Assembly (NCBI GenBank): GCA_019415925.1
Contig: DXYG01000044.1
Location: forward strand, 1-21,117
From: Clostridiales bacterium
GTDB lineage: Bacteria > Bacillota > Clostridia > Oscillospirales > Acutalibacteraceae
Direction: 5' to 3'
Length of the DNA: 21,117 bases
Both the position numbers and the translations under genes were made by a program. The notes below the pieces were generated by a model. It worked only from the letters and a program-made list of their open reading frames with translations. It did no database searches and was not told where the DNA came from. Below are positions 1 through 8,470 of this stretch, piece by piece (within the stretch, counting starts at the first letter, position 1; every line of letters begins with the position of its first letter).

Positions 1-116
1 ATTGTAAAGAAAAATTACATTCAAAAATACAGATTTTTTCGTCTTAAAAAACTGATATTATGAAAATGTTTCAAAATATATTGCAGAATAACAGAAAAGG
101 TGATGAAAAATATAAA

Positions 117-145
117 TTGAATTTAGTCTTTTGTAGTGATATAAT
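117..145 (+). promoter_or_regulatory. Putative sigma-A promoter of typA
   Basis: TTGAAT at 117-122 and TATAAT at 140-145 are separated by 17 bases, a near-consensus housekeeping promoter. Transcription would start near 152, giving a leader of roughly 45 bases before typA. Bases 1-116 upstream are AT-rich and show no gene or other element I can name. Confidence 0.6.
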
Positions 146-196
146 TAAAAAGTATGATGAAAATAAGCGAAAAGATTACAGAAACAGAGGGATTTT

Positions 197-2017
197 ATGG
201 ACGTAAGAGAAGATTTAAGGAATATAGCAATCATTGCCCACGTTGACCACGGCAAGACAACTCTTGTTGACCAGCTTTTAAAGCAGAGCGGTATTTTCAG
301 AGCAAATGAAAATGTTGAGGACAGGGTAATGGACTCAAACGACCTTGAGCGTGAAAGAGGAATTACAATTCTTTCAAAGCCGACGGCTGTAATGTATAAC
401 GGAATTAAAATAAATATAGTTGACACTCCCGGACACGCAGATTTCGGCGGCGAGGTCGAGCGTATTTTGCAGATGGTTGACGGTGTTGTATTGCTTGTTG
501 ACGCATTTGAGGGTTGTATGCCTCAGACAAGATTCGTTCTTAAAAAAGCACTCGGACTCGGCAAAAAGCCTCTTGTAGTGCTCAATAAAATTGACCGCCC
601 CGGTGCACGTCCCGAGGAGGTTGTTGACGAGGTGCTTGACCTATTTATCGAGCTGGGTGCAGACGAAGACCAGCTTGAATTCCCTGTAATTTACGCTTCC
701 GCACGTGACGGCTATGCAGGAACAGACTATCACGAGCTTGCAGAGGATATGAAGCCTCTGTTTGACGCTATCATCAACGAAATCCCTGCACCAAAGGGTG
801 ACATAAACGGCGGACTTCAGATTCTTGTGTCAAATATTGACTCAGACCAGTTTGTCGGCAGAATCGGTGTTGGCAGAATCGAAAGAGGAGTTGCCAAGAA
901 CGGACAGGCAGCTGTACTTTGTCACGCTGACGGTACAACACAGAATGTCAGAATTGCAAAGCTTTACCAGTTTGAGGGACTGAAAAGAGTTGAATGCGAA
1001 GAGGCAAAGCTCGGCGACCTTGTTTGCATCAGCGGTATTCAGGACATTAACATCGGTGAAACAATCTGTTCACCCGACTGCATAGAGCCTTTGCCTTTTG
1101 TTAAGATTGACGAGCCTACTGTTTCTATGAACTTTATCGTAAACAATTCTCCCTTTGCAGGAAAAGAGGGTAAGTACGTTACATCACGTAACCTGCGTGA
1201 CAGACTTTTCAAGGAGATTGAAACAAACGTAGCTCTGCGTGTTGAAGAAACCGACAGCGCCGATACTTTCAAGGTTTCGGGCAGAGGCGAGCTTCACCTT
1301 TCAATCCTTATCGAAACAATGCGCCGCCAGAATTACGAATTTCAGGTTTCACGTCCTGAGGTAATCACAAAGACCATTGACGGCAAGCTTTACGAGCCTA
1401 TTGAGTTTCTTATTATCGAAGTGCCCGATTCATATGTAGGCGCAGTAATGGAAAAGCTCGGCTCAAGAAAAGCAGAGCTTGTTAATATGGGAACACGTGA
1501 CGGCGGTGTAACTCACATTGAGTTCAGAATTCCCGCAAGAGGACTTATGGGATATCGCCCCGAATTCCTTACAGATACAAACGGCAATGGCATTATGAAC
1601 CACGTTTTTGACGGCTATGAGCCGTACAAGGGCGAAATTGTAACACGTCATCAGGGCTCTCTTATTGCCTTTGAAACAGGTGAAACAGTAACCTACGGAC
1701 TCTATGCCGCACAGGAGAGAGGCAGACTATTTATCGGTGCAGGCGTTCCTGTATACGAGGGTATGATTGTCGGTGCAAGTCCTAAAGCAGAGGATATTAC
1801 CGTTAACGTCTGCAAGAAAAAGCACATTACAAACACACGTGCGTCGGGCTCGGATGATGCATTAAAGCTCACACCGCCGACTCAGATGTCGCTCGAACAG
1901 TGCCTTGAATTTATCGCTGACGATGAGCTTGTTGAGGTTACCCCCGAAAACATCCGTATGCGCAAGCGTATTCTTTCAAAAGAACAGCGTATGAAACAGG
2001 CTTTCCGCAAGAAATAA
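197..2017 (+). CDS. typA: Translational GTPase TypA/BipA
   Basis: TypA is a ribosome-associated GTPase of the EF-G/LepA class, known for roles in ribosome assembly and stress adaptation in the cytoplasm. The sequence shows the G1 loop AHVDHGKTT (residues 14-22), the switch motif RGITI (54-58), DTPGH (76-80) and NKID (130-133). A beta-barrel domain II and EF-G-like C-terminal domains follow, including the LMGYRPEFLTDTNG segment near 450. At 606 residues it is full length for the family. The start at 197 is preceded by AGAGGG (186-191). The stop shares its last A with the start of the exonuclease gene (TAATG), so the two are translationally coupled. I see no abnormality. Identification is secure; the exact cellular role here is taken from the family. 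Confidence 0.97.
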   Translation: MDVREDLRNIAIIAHVDHGKTTLVDQLLKQSGIFRANENVEDRVMDSNDLERERGITILSKPTAVMYNGIKINIVDTPGHADFGGEVERILQMVDGVVLLVDAFEGCMPQTRFVLKKALGLGKKPLVVLNKIDRPGARPEEVVDEVLDLFIELGADEDQLEFPVIYASARDGYAGTDYHELAEDMKPLFDAIINEIPAPKGDINGGLQILVSNIDSDQFVGRIGVGRIERGVAKNGQAAVLCHADGTTQNVRIAKLYQFEGLKRVECEEAKLGDLVCISGIQDINIGETICSPDCIEPLPFVKIDEPTVSMNFIVNNSPFAGKEGKYVTSRNLRDRLFKEIETNVALRVEETDSADTFKVSGRGELHLSILIETMRRQNYEFQVSRPEVITKTIDGKLYEPIEFLIIEVPDSYVGAVMEKLGSRKAELVNMGTRDGGVTHIEFRIPARGLMGYRPEFLTDTNGNGIMNHVFDGYEPYKGEIVTRHQGSLIAFETGETVTYGLYAAQERGRLFIGAGVPVYEGMIVGASPKAEDITVNVCKKKHITNTRASGSDDALKLTPPTQMSLEQCLEFIADDELVEVTPENIRMRKRILSKEQRMKQAFRKK

Positions 2018-2904
2018 TGAGTTTTGTAATACTTGATTTGGAATGGAACGGCTCATACAGCACCGTTTTGCACCGATTTGTCAATGAAATAATTGAATTC
2101 GGCGCAGTAAAGGTTGACGATGAGTTTAATATTACAGATACTTTTTCCGTGCTTATAAAGCCGCAAATCGGCAAAAAGCTTTGCAGTAAGGTAAAAGAGC
2201 TTACTAAGATTACGAATGAGGAGCTTAATGAAAAAGGTATTCCGTTTCTTGACGCAGTAAATCGCTTTACCGAATTTTCGGGCGACAGCATTTTAATGAC
2301 GTGGGGAACGTCGGATATTCACGCTCTGATTGAAAATTACAGCTATTTTACGGGTGATGTTCATTTGCCTTTTTTGAAAAGATACTGCAATTTGCAGGCA
2401 TACTGCGAGGGCTGCCTTGATTTGCACAATTCTTCAAGTCAGCTCGGGCTTTCGAGCTGTGCCGAGCTGCTCGGAATTGAATTTTCGCAGGAGGAACAGC
2501 ACCGTGCATTTTTTGATGCTGAATTAAGCCTTAAGTGTCTTAAACAGTTATCAGACAAAAAGCCGCTTAAAGGTTTTATCCTGAATGCAGATGATAATAA
2601 TTTCTACGAAAAAATGACTTTCAAAACCCGCTTCATAACTGATTTGAACAGTGATGAAATTGATAAAAGTCAGATGAAATTCAAATGCGACTGCTGTGGA
2701 AAACAGGCAAGAAGAATGACAAAGTGGAAAAGCCACAACAAGAGCTTTTCTGCCGAATTTTTCTGCAAACGCTGCAACCGCAGATTCATTGGCAGAATCT
2801 CATTTAAAAAGAAGTTTGACGAAGTAATTGTAAAAAAGAAAATAGTTGAAAAGCGTGAAAAGCAAAAAGAAAACGGCGACAAAGCAGTTGCCGAGAGCGT
2901 ATAG
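2017..2904 (+). CDS. DEDDh-family 3'-5' exonuclease with C-terminal Cys-rich zinc-ribbon-like domain
   Basis: The N-terminal ~180 residues are an RNase T/DnaQ-type exonuclease fold. D7 and E9 (in DLEWNG), D100 (TWGTSD), and H162 with D167 (HRAFFDA) form the DEDDh metal-binding and catalytic set. Such enzymes remove nucleotides from 3' ends of DNA or RNA; the substrate cannot be read from sequence. After a linker, residues 224-253 hold CDCCGK and CKRCNRR, a four-cysteine arrangement resembling a zinc ribbon. A Lys/Arg-rich tail follows, suggesting nucleic-acid binding. The 295-residue length exceeds a bare exonuclease domain because of this tail. The ATG overlaps the typA stop by one base (TAATG) and there is no separate ribosome site, so translation is probably coupled. 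The bidirectional terminator at 2918-2954 closes the unit. Confidence 0.88.
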   Translation: MSFVILDLEWNGSYSTVLHRFVNEIIEFGAVKVDDEFNITDTFSVLIKPQIGKKLCSKVKELTKITNEELNEKGIPFLDAVNRFTEFSGDSILMTWGTSDIHALIENYSYFTGDVHLPFLKRYCNLQAYCEGCLDLHNSSSQLGLSSCAELLGIEFSQEEQHRAFFDAELSLKCLKQLSDKKPLKGFILNADDNNFYEKMTFKTRFITDLNSDEIDKSQMKFKCDCCGKQARRMTKWKSHNKSFSAEFFCKRCNRRFIGRISFKKKFDEVIVKKKIVEKREKQKENGDKAVAESV

Positions 2905-2917
2905 TTAGCGTATAATT

Positions 2918-2954
2918 AAAACTCCTGCAACAAATTATCTGTTGCAGGAGTTTT
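2918..2954. terminator. Bidirectional Rho-independent terminator
   Basis: A perfect 14-bp stem (2918-2931 with 2941-2954) encloses a 9-base loop. The stem ends in A4/T4, so both strands present a U run after the hairpin. It lies between converging genes, the exonuclease and the dockerin protease, and can serve both. Confidence 0.9.
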
Positions 2955-2969
2955 GTGCGTTTTTAGCTG

Positions 2970-4793
2970 TTATAGTATGCCGGCTATGATTCTCTGAATT
3001 GCAGTAGCGTCGTTGATGTCAATTTTTCCGTTTTTGTTTATATCTGCAACTGCAATCTGTTCATCAGTAAATTTTACAAATTCGGCACAGTATTTCTGAA
3101 TTAAAGTTGAGTCTGCAACAGACAGTATACCATCGCTGTTTACATCACCGTAAAGAGGTTCATTAATATCATTTGTATATGCCTTAACAGTGGCATTGCC
3201 GATTTTACAGTCAAGAATTGATAATGATGAATCAATTTTCTGCCATTTGCCTTTTGAATAATATGATGATTGATTATCATTGACTTCAATGTTTGTATAG
3301 TATCCGTATTGAGTTTCGCAGGCGAGAATTGAATAGTCCTGTTCACCGCTTGTAAAGCATATATTAATTACTACAGCGTATTTTTCACCTTCGGACAGTT
3401 CAACGGGAGCAGCAAGCGGTATGGTGAAGTATCCGTTGTTTGCAAACGATTCACTGCCTTCAGCTACGAGCGTTCCGAGTGTGGGGTTAACGTCTGAAGT
3501 AAGATTTTTGTATACTTCATAGTTTACTGTGCAATTATCATATAATGACGATACCGAAATAGCTTCAAGCTTTTCGTTGCCTCTTGCTGTAAAGAAGTTA
3601 GCCGATTTATATGTGTCTTTTCCGAGGTCATAAATCTGTGCGTCACCGAAGCCGATTCCGTCATACTGATATATATTTTTGTACTCGTGCTCTGTTGTAC
3701 CGTCGGATTTATATTCAGCGTTTTCAGCTTCAAACATAACCGGTTCATTAAAACTCAAGTCATAATATGAAAGGTAGAAATATCCGTTGTTACCCCAATT
3801 GCTGCCCCAGCTGTTTTTTACAATCCACGCACCGTCCTTTGGCGCAGCTGTGGCAAAGTTGTTTTTAGAAAAGCTGTCGTCCCAGCCTACAAGTGTGATT
3901 CCGTGGTTAGGACCTTGATAATTGTTCTCGCCAGAAAGCCTTGCATTAAAGTAATAGCTTTTATATGTATTGTTCCAGTATTTATCGTTTGAAGTATTAC
4001 CGGTCATTGAATCTGAACAGTAATACGAAGCGGCAACAGCACCTTTTGTATATATGTTTTCTTTGATTTCCTTTATGCTTGCGGCTACAGTGTTGCTGTC
4101 AAGAAGCTCTTGATACGTAACGTTACCGTAATCATCAGTTGTAAATGATACAGTTTCAGGCAGGAAAGTTGTATTTTTAAGATAAATATCAGATTCATAT
4201 CTGAGTGAACTGTCAAGCTCCGTACCGGACGAAAATTCATAGGGCGCTTTGCTTTCATCAGCCGCACCGTATCTTCTCATAAGTGTAGAAGAAGCCATAT
4301 ACATTGAACCGCCCAGCAAAAACGGAGAATATCCTGCTGATGAATAAGTGTCATTGCCTGCATACAGGCTTTTGTCTTTGTTGCTGTCGGCACCGTTGTA
4401 GTTAAACCATATTAAATGCTTTTCGGATAAATCAACAGAAGAGTCTGCATTTCCTGACTTTACCAGTGATGATTCAAGAGAAGATAAAGCAGAAAACGCC
4501 CAGCACGTTCCGTACGGATTCTGATTTTTTACTTTGGTAACAAGGTTTTCATCTGCAAGATTATATTTTGAGGGAAGAGATACAGCTTTAAGTAAATTAT
4601 TATCAGCTTTAAGCTTATCAGCCTTTACATTTTCGTTTTCTTCAATATACTGAAAACCGTTTTTATTTGTTTTAAGCTCAAATAGAATTTCAGGGCTGTT
4701 TGTTTCTGCTTCAAAAGCGGTAACAGATGCAGGCAATGCAATAAATGCACTTAAAAGAGTACAAAGCGTTGCTTTAAACAATCTATTTTTCAT
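2970..4793 (-). CDS. Secreted papain-like (C1) cysteine protease with C-terminal type I dockerin
   Basis: This is a predicted secreted cysteine endopeptidase of the papain (C1A) family. Residues 1-27 form a signal peptide (basic MKNRLFK, hydrophobic core, cut near VTA-FEA). The active site is visible: Q91 and C97 in NQNPYGTCWAF, H297 in GPNHGITLVGW and N327 in VKNSWG. The Cys-to-His spacing is long because of an insertion. A beta-rich region (about 360-545) resembles the lectin-like domain found after bacterial C1 domains. Residues 548-607 form a dockerin with two calcium-loop repeats (DVNSDGILSVAD and DINKNGKIDIND), implying docking to a cohesin scaffold. The start is set at 4793 and not at the in-frame ATG at 4814, because AGGAG (4802-4806) lies 8 bases upstream of MKN. 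It is monocistronic with its own promoter. Substrate is unknown. Confidence 0.93.
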   Translation of the reverse strand: MKNRLFKATLCTLLSAFIALPASVTAFEAETNSPEILFELKTNKNGFQYIEENENVKADKLKADNNLLKAVSLPSKYNLADENLVTKVKNQNPYGTCWAFSALSSLESSLVKSGNADSSVDLSEKHLIWFNYNGADSNKDKSLYAGNDTYSSAGYSPFLLGGSMYMASSTLMRRYGAADESKAPYEFSSGTELDSSLRYESDIYLKNTTFLPETVSFTTDDYGNVTYQELLDSNTVAASIKEIKENIYTKGAVAASYYCSDSMTGNTSNDKYWNNTYKSYYFNARLSGENNYQGPNHGITLVGWDDSFSKNNFATAAPKDGAWIVKNSWGSNWGNNGYFYLSYYDLSFNEPVMFEAENAEYKSDGTTEHEYKNIYQYDGIGFGDAQIYDLGKDTYKSANFFTARGNEKLEAISVSSLYDNCTVNYEVYKNLTSDVNPTLGTLVAEGSESFANNGYFTIPLAAPVELSEGEKYAVVINICFTSGEQDYSILACETQYGYYTNIEVNDNQSSYYSKGKWQKIDSSLSILDCKIGNATVKAYTNDINEPLYGDVNSDGILSVADSTLIQKYCAEFVKFTDEQIAVADINKNGKIDINDATAIQRIIAGIL

Positions 4794-4836
4794 AAATATA
4801 TCTCCTGTCAACAAAAAAATTAATTTAGTTTTAATA

Positions 4837-4865
4837 ATTATATCATATATTACTGTAAATTACAA
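4837..4865 (-). promoter_or_regulatory. Putative sigma-A promoter of the dockerin protease
   Basis: On the minus strand TTGTAA (4860-4865) and TATAAT (4837-4842) are 17 bases apart. The expected leader is about 35 bases to the start at 4793. Confidence 0.6.
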
Positions 4866-4943
4866 CGTAATCGCTGATATTTTTTGCTTGTTTTTCACAA
4901 TATGGTATATATTATTTCATATTTATTTCAAAACGAGTTCATA

Positions 4944-4972
4944 TAGTTTTCACTTTGCAAGATTATTATAAT
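4944..4972 (+). promoter_or_regulatory. Possible promoter of the HtrA-type protease
   Basis: A perfect TATAAT sits at 4967-4972. The matching -35 (TAGTTT, 4944-4949) is poor, so an activator or another sigma factor could be involved. The rest of the 4794-5021 divergent region shows only AT-rich sequence. Confidence 0.35.
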
Positions 4973-5021
4973 TACAACATAAAAAACAACAGCAAAAGCT
5001 GATTAACAGGAGGCAAATATT

Positions 5022-6722
5022 ATGTCTGATTATTATAATGATAACAATGCTTTTAACAACGGCAATAACCCACCCGAAAATCAGAACACAAACAGTAACG
5101 ATGTCTACAGCAGCTCCGACAGAACTTCTTCTGACTCAAAAGCAAACGAGAGCTCTTATGAATGGAATTCAAACAGTTCTCAGACTAACTCAAACGGAGA
5201 ATACCATTACTCCTATATAAACGGAAATAACGAAAACGCTTCTCATAATCCCAATAATTATGAAAGTGCTTATTCAACCTCAAATTCTTCCAACGCAACG
5301 TCAGATAACTCTGATTCGCAACACATCTATTCTTCTGCTTCATATTCAAATTCAGGCTATAACGGTTATTCATCAGGCTACGGTACAAACACTTCATACG
5401 GTGCTTCAGGTGCTTACAATTCACAGAGTTCGTACGGCACATATTCAAATACCACAGGTCAGAATGCTTCTCCCTACGGACATACGCAGAATGCACATAA
5501 GGTTAAGGCTAAAAAACAGAAGGTTAAAAAACCTAAAAAGCCTGCCTCAAAAGGCTTTGTGGCAGCGATGCTTGCGGTTTCAATTCTCTGTTCCGCAGCA
5601 CTCGGCTTTGGCGGAGGATATCTTGCCAATAACCTGAATAAATCAAGCTCAGGCAGTATTAATATCAATAAGGTAGAGGCAAACAACACTTCAAGTTCCG
5701 GCAGTCCGGCTTCAAATACTACTTCAAATATTGTAAAGAAGACAGCAGACAGTGTAGTTGAAATTGCAACCGAGGGCGTTAAGACAGGTGTTTTCGCACA
5801 GCAGTATGTTGTGCAGGGAGCTGGTTCAGGCGTAATAATTTCCGAGGACGGATATATTATCACCAATCACCACGTAATTGAGGATGCAAACAGCGTAACA
5901 GTTACGCTTCGTGACGGTCAGACAAGCTACACAGCCGCAGTAATCGGAAGTGATTCAGAAAACGATATCGCTCTTCTCAAGGTGGACGCAAAAGGACTTA
6001 CTGCTGCAACCTTTGGTGACAGCTCGACTCTCGCAGTAGGCGACTACGTAGTAGCAATCGGCAATCCGCTCGGTGAGCTTGGCGGAACGGTAACCGACGG
6101 TATTATCAGTGCACTCGCAAGAGATGTTACAATTGAAGGCGAGAATATGACTTTGCTTCAGACTAACGCTCAGATAAGCCCCGGTAACTCAGGCGGCGGA
6201 CTCTTTAATGCAAACGGCGAGCTTGTCGGCATTGTCAACGCAAAGGACAGCGCAACTGAGGTTGAGGGTATTGCATTTGCAATCCCGATAAATAATGTGC
6301 TTGATATTATAGATGACCTCAAATCCTATGGTTATGTAACAGGAAAAATAGACATCGGTATGCAGCTTACCGATATCACTTCAAAAGACACAGCGTTTTA
6401 CTACGGTGTAAATCAGACAGGCTGCTATGTGCTGTCGGTAACACGCGGCTCAAATGCTGAGGAAGCAGGTTTCCACACAGGCGACCTCATCACCAAGGTT
6501 AACGGAACAAGCGTAAGCACATCGTCAGATGTTGAAAAGGCGCTTGAAAATTCAAAAGTAGGCGATAAAGTCAAGTTTACTATTTACCGTAACGGCACAA
6601 CAGCAGACTTAACGCTTACGCTTGCAGAGTACATTCCCGGCGGAAATGCTCAGAAACAGTCATCAACAACACCCGCTAACGATAACTCTGACGACATTTG
6701 GTCACAGATGTTTGGCTGGTAA
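5022..6722 (+). CDS. htrA: Membrane-anchored HtrA/DegP-type serine protease with PDZ domain
   Basis: HtrA proteins degrade or refold misfolded envelope proteins. The first ~150 residues are low complexity, very rich in Asn, Ser, Tyr and Gly. A Lys-rich stretch (KVKAKKQKVKKPKKP) and one membrane helix (about 179-203) follow, placing the N-terminus in the cytoplasm and the protease outside. The trypsin-like domain carries the triad H284 (TNHHV), D315 (ENDIALLKV) and S390 (SPGNSGGGLF). One PDZ domain covers about 440-545, with NGTSVSTSSDVEKAL inside it. The tail is Asn/Ser-rich and ends in WSQMFGW. The start is supported by AGGAGG at 5008-5013, eight bases upstream. At 566 residues it is longer than many Gram-positive HtrA proteins, mainly because of the N-terminal tract. 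The gene is monocistronic, with its own terminator. Confidence 0.95.
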   Translation: MSDYYNDNNAFNNGNNPPENQNTNSNDVYSSSDRTSSDSKANESSYEWNSNSSQTNSNGEYHYSYINGNNENASHNPNNYESAYSTSNSSNATSDNSDSQHIYSSASYSNSGYNGYSSGYGTNTSYGASGAYNSQSSYGTYSNTTGQNASPYGHTQNAHKVKAKKQKVKKPKKPASKGFVAAMLAVSILCSAALGFGGGYLANNLNKSSSGSININKVEANNTSSSGSPASNTTSNIVKKTADSVVEIATEGVKTGVFAQQYVVQGAGSGVIISEDGYIITNHHVIEDANSVTVTLRDGQTSYTAAVIGSDSENDIALLKVDAKGLTAATFGDSSTLAVGDYVVAIGNPLGELGGTVTDGIISALARDVTIEGENMTLLQTNAQISPGNSGGGLFNANGELVGIVNAKDSATEVEGIAFAIPINNVLDIIDDLKSYGYVTGKIDIGMQLTDITSKDTAFYYGVNQTGCYVLSVTRGSNAEEAGFHTGDLITKVNGTSVSTSSDVEKALENSKVGDKVKFTIYRNGTTADLTLTLAEYIPGGNAQKQSSTTPANDNSDDIWSQMFGW

Positions 6723-6756
6723 TGTTGTTTTTCATAAAATACCTCACCAAAAAGAA

Positions 6757-6786
6757 AAAGCTCCCGATTTTGTCGGGAGTTTTTTC
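6757..6786 (+). terminator. Rho-independent terminator of htrA
   Basis: CTCCCGA (6761-6767) pairs with TCGGGAG (6773-6779) around a 5-base loop, followed by a T run from 6780. Confidence 0.88.
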
Positions 6787-6796
6787 TGTATCAATT

Positions 6797-6863
6797 AAAA
6801 AAGAACTATTGCAAGTTAATCCTTAACTGCATGAGTGGTTAAGCATTATTAACAATAGTTCTT
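6797..6863 (-). terminator. Long imperfect hairpin, likely terminator of murC
   Basis: An 11-base perfect inverted repeat (6801-6811 with 6853-6863) encloses further complementary segments, GTTAAT/ATTAAC and CTTAAC/GTTAAG. Read on the minus strand the structure is followed by six T (6797-6802), which fits a terminator for leftward murC, whose stop is at 6885. The multi-segment palindrome is larger than most terminators in this window. Confidence 0.7.
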
Positions 6864-6884
6864 ATAAGCAAATTAAGAAGTAAT

Positions 6885-8273
6885 TTATTCCTGTCCGTCC
6901 TCAATAAATTTCAGTTGCTTGTAAATCATATTTGCGCACATATAAATGTTGCCGCCGCCCATTGTGAGAATCAAATCGCCTTCTTGAGCATTTTTGCAAA
7001 CATAGTCGGTGATTTCCTCAAACGTATCAAGACAAACCGAGTTCGGAACCTTTGCGCCGAGGTCAGTAGAGTAAATATTATATGTGTTGGTTTCTCTTAC
7101 AGGCAGAATTTCGGAAATAATTGCAACGTCGGGAATTTTAAGAGCCTCTGCAAAATCGTCAAGCAGCATAGCAGTTCTTGAAAATGTATGCGGCTGGAAA
7201 ACTGCCCACACTTTTTTAAAGCCCATATTCATTGCGGCGTTGAGCGTAGCAGTAAGCTCTGTCGGATGGTGTGCAAAGTCGTCTGCAACGGTAATTCCGC
7301 AGGGAGTACCGAGAATTTCAAATCTTCTGTGAACACCGCCGAACTTATGCAGATTTTCGGAAATTTCCTTAGGCGTTGCACCGAGATAGTGTGCCGTAGC
7401 TGCCGCCGCAAGAGCGTTGTAAATGTTGTGCTTGCCGGGGACAATAAGCTTGATATTTGTAAGCTTATCACCCTTGTAATACAAATCAAACTGCTCGTGA
7501 ACACCCTTGTCAGCACTGACGTTTACTGCTCGGTAATCACAGCATTCGCCAAAGCCGTAGCTGATTTTTTCAATTTCAACGTCCTTAACGGCGTCAAGCG
7601 TGTTTTCGTCGTCACCGTTAATTACAAGAAGTCCTGTAGTCTGCTTTGAAAACCTGTTGAATGATTTTTTAATGTTGTCAAGATTTTTAAAGTAGTCGAG
7701 GTGGTCGGCGTCAATATTCAGAATAATTGAGATAAACGGGTTAAGCTGCAAAAATGTGTCAACGTATTCACAAGCCTCGCAGACAATTATATCGCTGTGA
7801 CCTACGTAGCTGTTGCCGCCGATAAACGGAAGCTTTCCACCGATAATAGCCGACGGGTCAAATCCGCTGCCGATTAAAATCTGCGAAAGCATAGCAGTAG
7901 TTGTGGTTTTTCCGTGAGTACCCGAAACAGCAATGCTCCTTTTGTATCTTCTTGTCACAATACCGAGCATAACACTGCGTTCAATGCAGGGAATACCCTG
8001 CTCCGTTGCAGCCATTCTTTCAGGATTTGTTTCCTTGATTGCGGCGGAGTACACAACAAGCTCGGCACCGTCAATGTTTTCAGCCTTGTGTCCCATATAG
8101 ACGGGTATACCGTAGCTTTTGATTCTGTCAAGCGTTTCGCCCTCGTTCATATCCGAGCCTGAAAGCTCAAATCCTTCACTGCGCAGAATCTCAGCCAGCG
8201 GACACATACCGCTTCCGCCAATTCCGATGAAATGTATTCTTTTTATTTTATCCATAAGCTTATCGTAATTCAA
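6885..8273 (-). CDS. murC: UDP-N-acetylmuramate--L-alanine ligase MurC
   Basis: MurC joins L-alanine to UDP-MurNAc using ATP, the first peptide-adding step of peptidoglycan precursor synthesis in the cytoplasm. The N-terminal nucleotide-binding loop HFIGIGGSGM is at about 14-23. The ATP loop GTHGKTTTT (118-126), the central NIDADHLDYF and the C-terminal DDFAHHPTE are all family signatures. Length (462 residues) is normal. The start is uncertain. The longer form begins with TTG at 8271-8273, with AGGA about 12 bases upstream. An in-frame ATG at 8253-8255 (MDKIKRI) lacks a nearby ribosome site. I use the TTG form. The gene stands alone, away from other cell-wall genes, with its own terminator. 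Confidence 0.96.
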   Translation of the reverse strand: MNYDKLMDKIKRIHFIGIGGSGMCPLAEILRSEGFELSGSDMNEGETLDRIKSYGIPVYMGHKAENIDGAELVVYSAAIKETNPERMAATEQGIPCIERSVMLGIVTRRYKRSIAVSGTHGKTTTTAMLSQILIGSGFDPSAIIGGKLPFIGGNSYVGHSDIIVCEACEYVDTFLQLNPFISIILNIDADHLDYFKNLDNIKKSFNRFSKQTTGLLVINGDDENTLDAVKDVEIEKISYGFGECCDYRAVNVSADKGVHEQFDLYYKGDKLTNIKLIVPGKHNIYNALAAAATAHYLGATPKEISENLHKFGGVHRRFEILGTPCGITVADDFAHHPTELTATLNAAMNMGFKKVWAVFQPHTFSRTAMLLDDFAEALKIPDVAIISEILPVRETNTYNIYSTDLGAKVPNSVCLDTFEEITDYVCKNAQEGDLILTMGGGNIYMCANMIYKQLKFIEDGQE

Positions 8274-8318
8274 AACAACAGACCGTCCTTTTTAATCAGA
8301 ATAATATGTATCTTTATT

Positions 8319-8347
8319 ATTATAAGGCTAAAAAGCAAAAAAATAAA
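8319..8347 (-). promoter_or_regulatory. Weak candidate promoter of murC
   Basis: A minus-strand TATAAT lies at 8319-8324. The base run 17 bases upstream (TTTATT, 8342-8347) is a poor -35, so this is only a candidate. Confidence 0.3.
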
Positions 8348-8412
8348 TACCTAAAATAAAATTTATAAGAAATAATAGTATATTTTACGGACAAAATTAA
8401 ATTTTCAGCCTG

Positions 8413-8441
8413 TTGCCAAATTAAAACAATAATGATAGAAT
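8413..8441 (+). promoter_or_regulatory. Putative sigma-A promoter of the rlmD-type gene
   Basis: TTGCCA (8413-8418), a 17-base spacer and TAGAAT (8436-8441). The -10 covers an upstream in-frame ATG at 8432, which argues that translation starts at 8471. Confidence 0.65.
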
Positions 8442-8470
8442 ATAAACATAACTATACGGTGGTAATTATT

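Noticed and set aside
1..116. Possible RNA element or gene remnant upstream of typA
   Set aside because: Only AT-rich sequence with short chance repeats; no hairpin or frame stands out.
5185..5496. Frames opposite the Asn/Ser-rich part of htrA (both strands)
   Set aside because: They are shadows of a low-complexity coding region. No start signals or recognisable protein.
8432..8470. Longer N-terminus for the RlmD-type protein
   Set aside because: The ATG at 8432 lies within the promoter; GGTGG spacing favours 8471.
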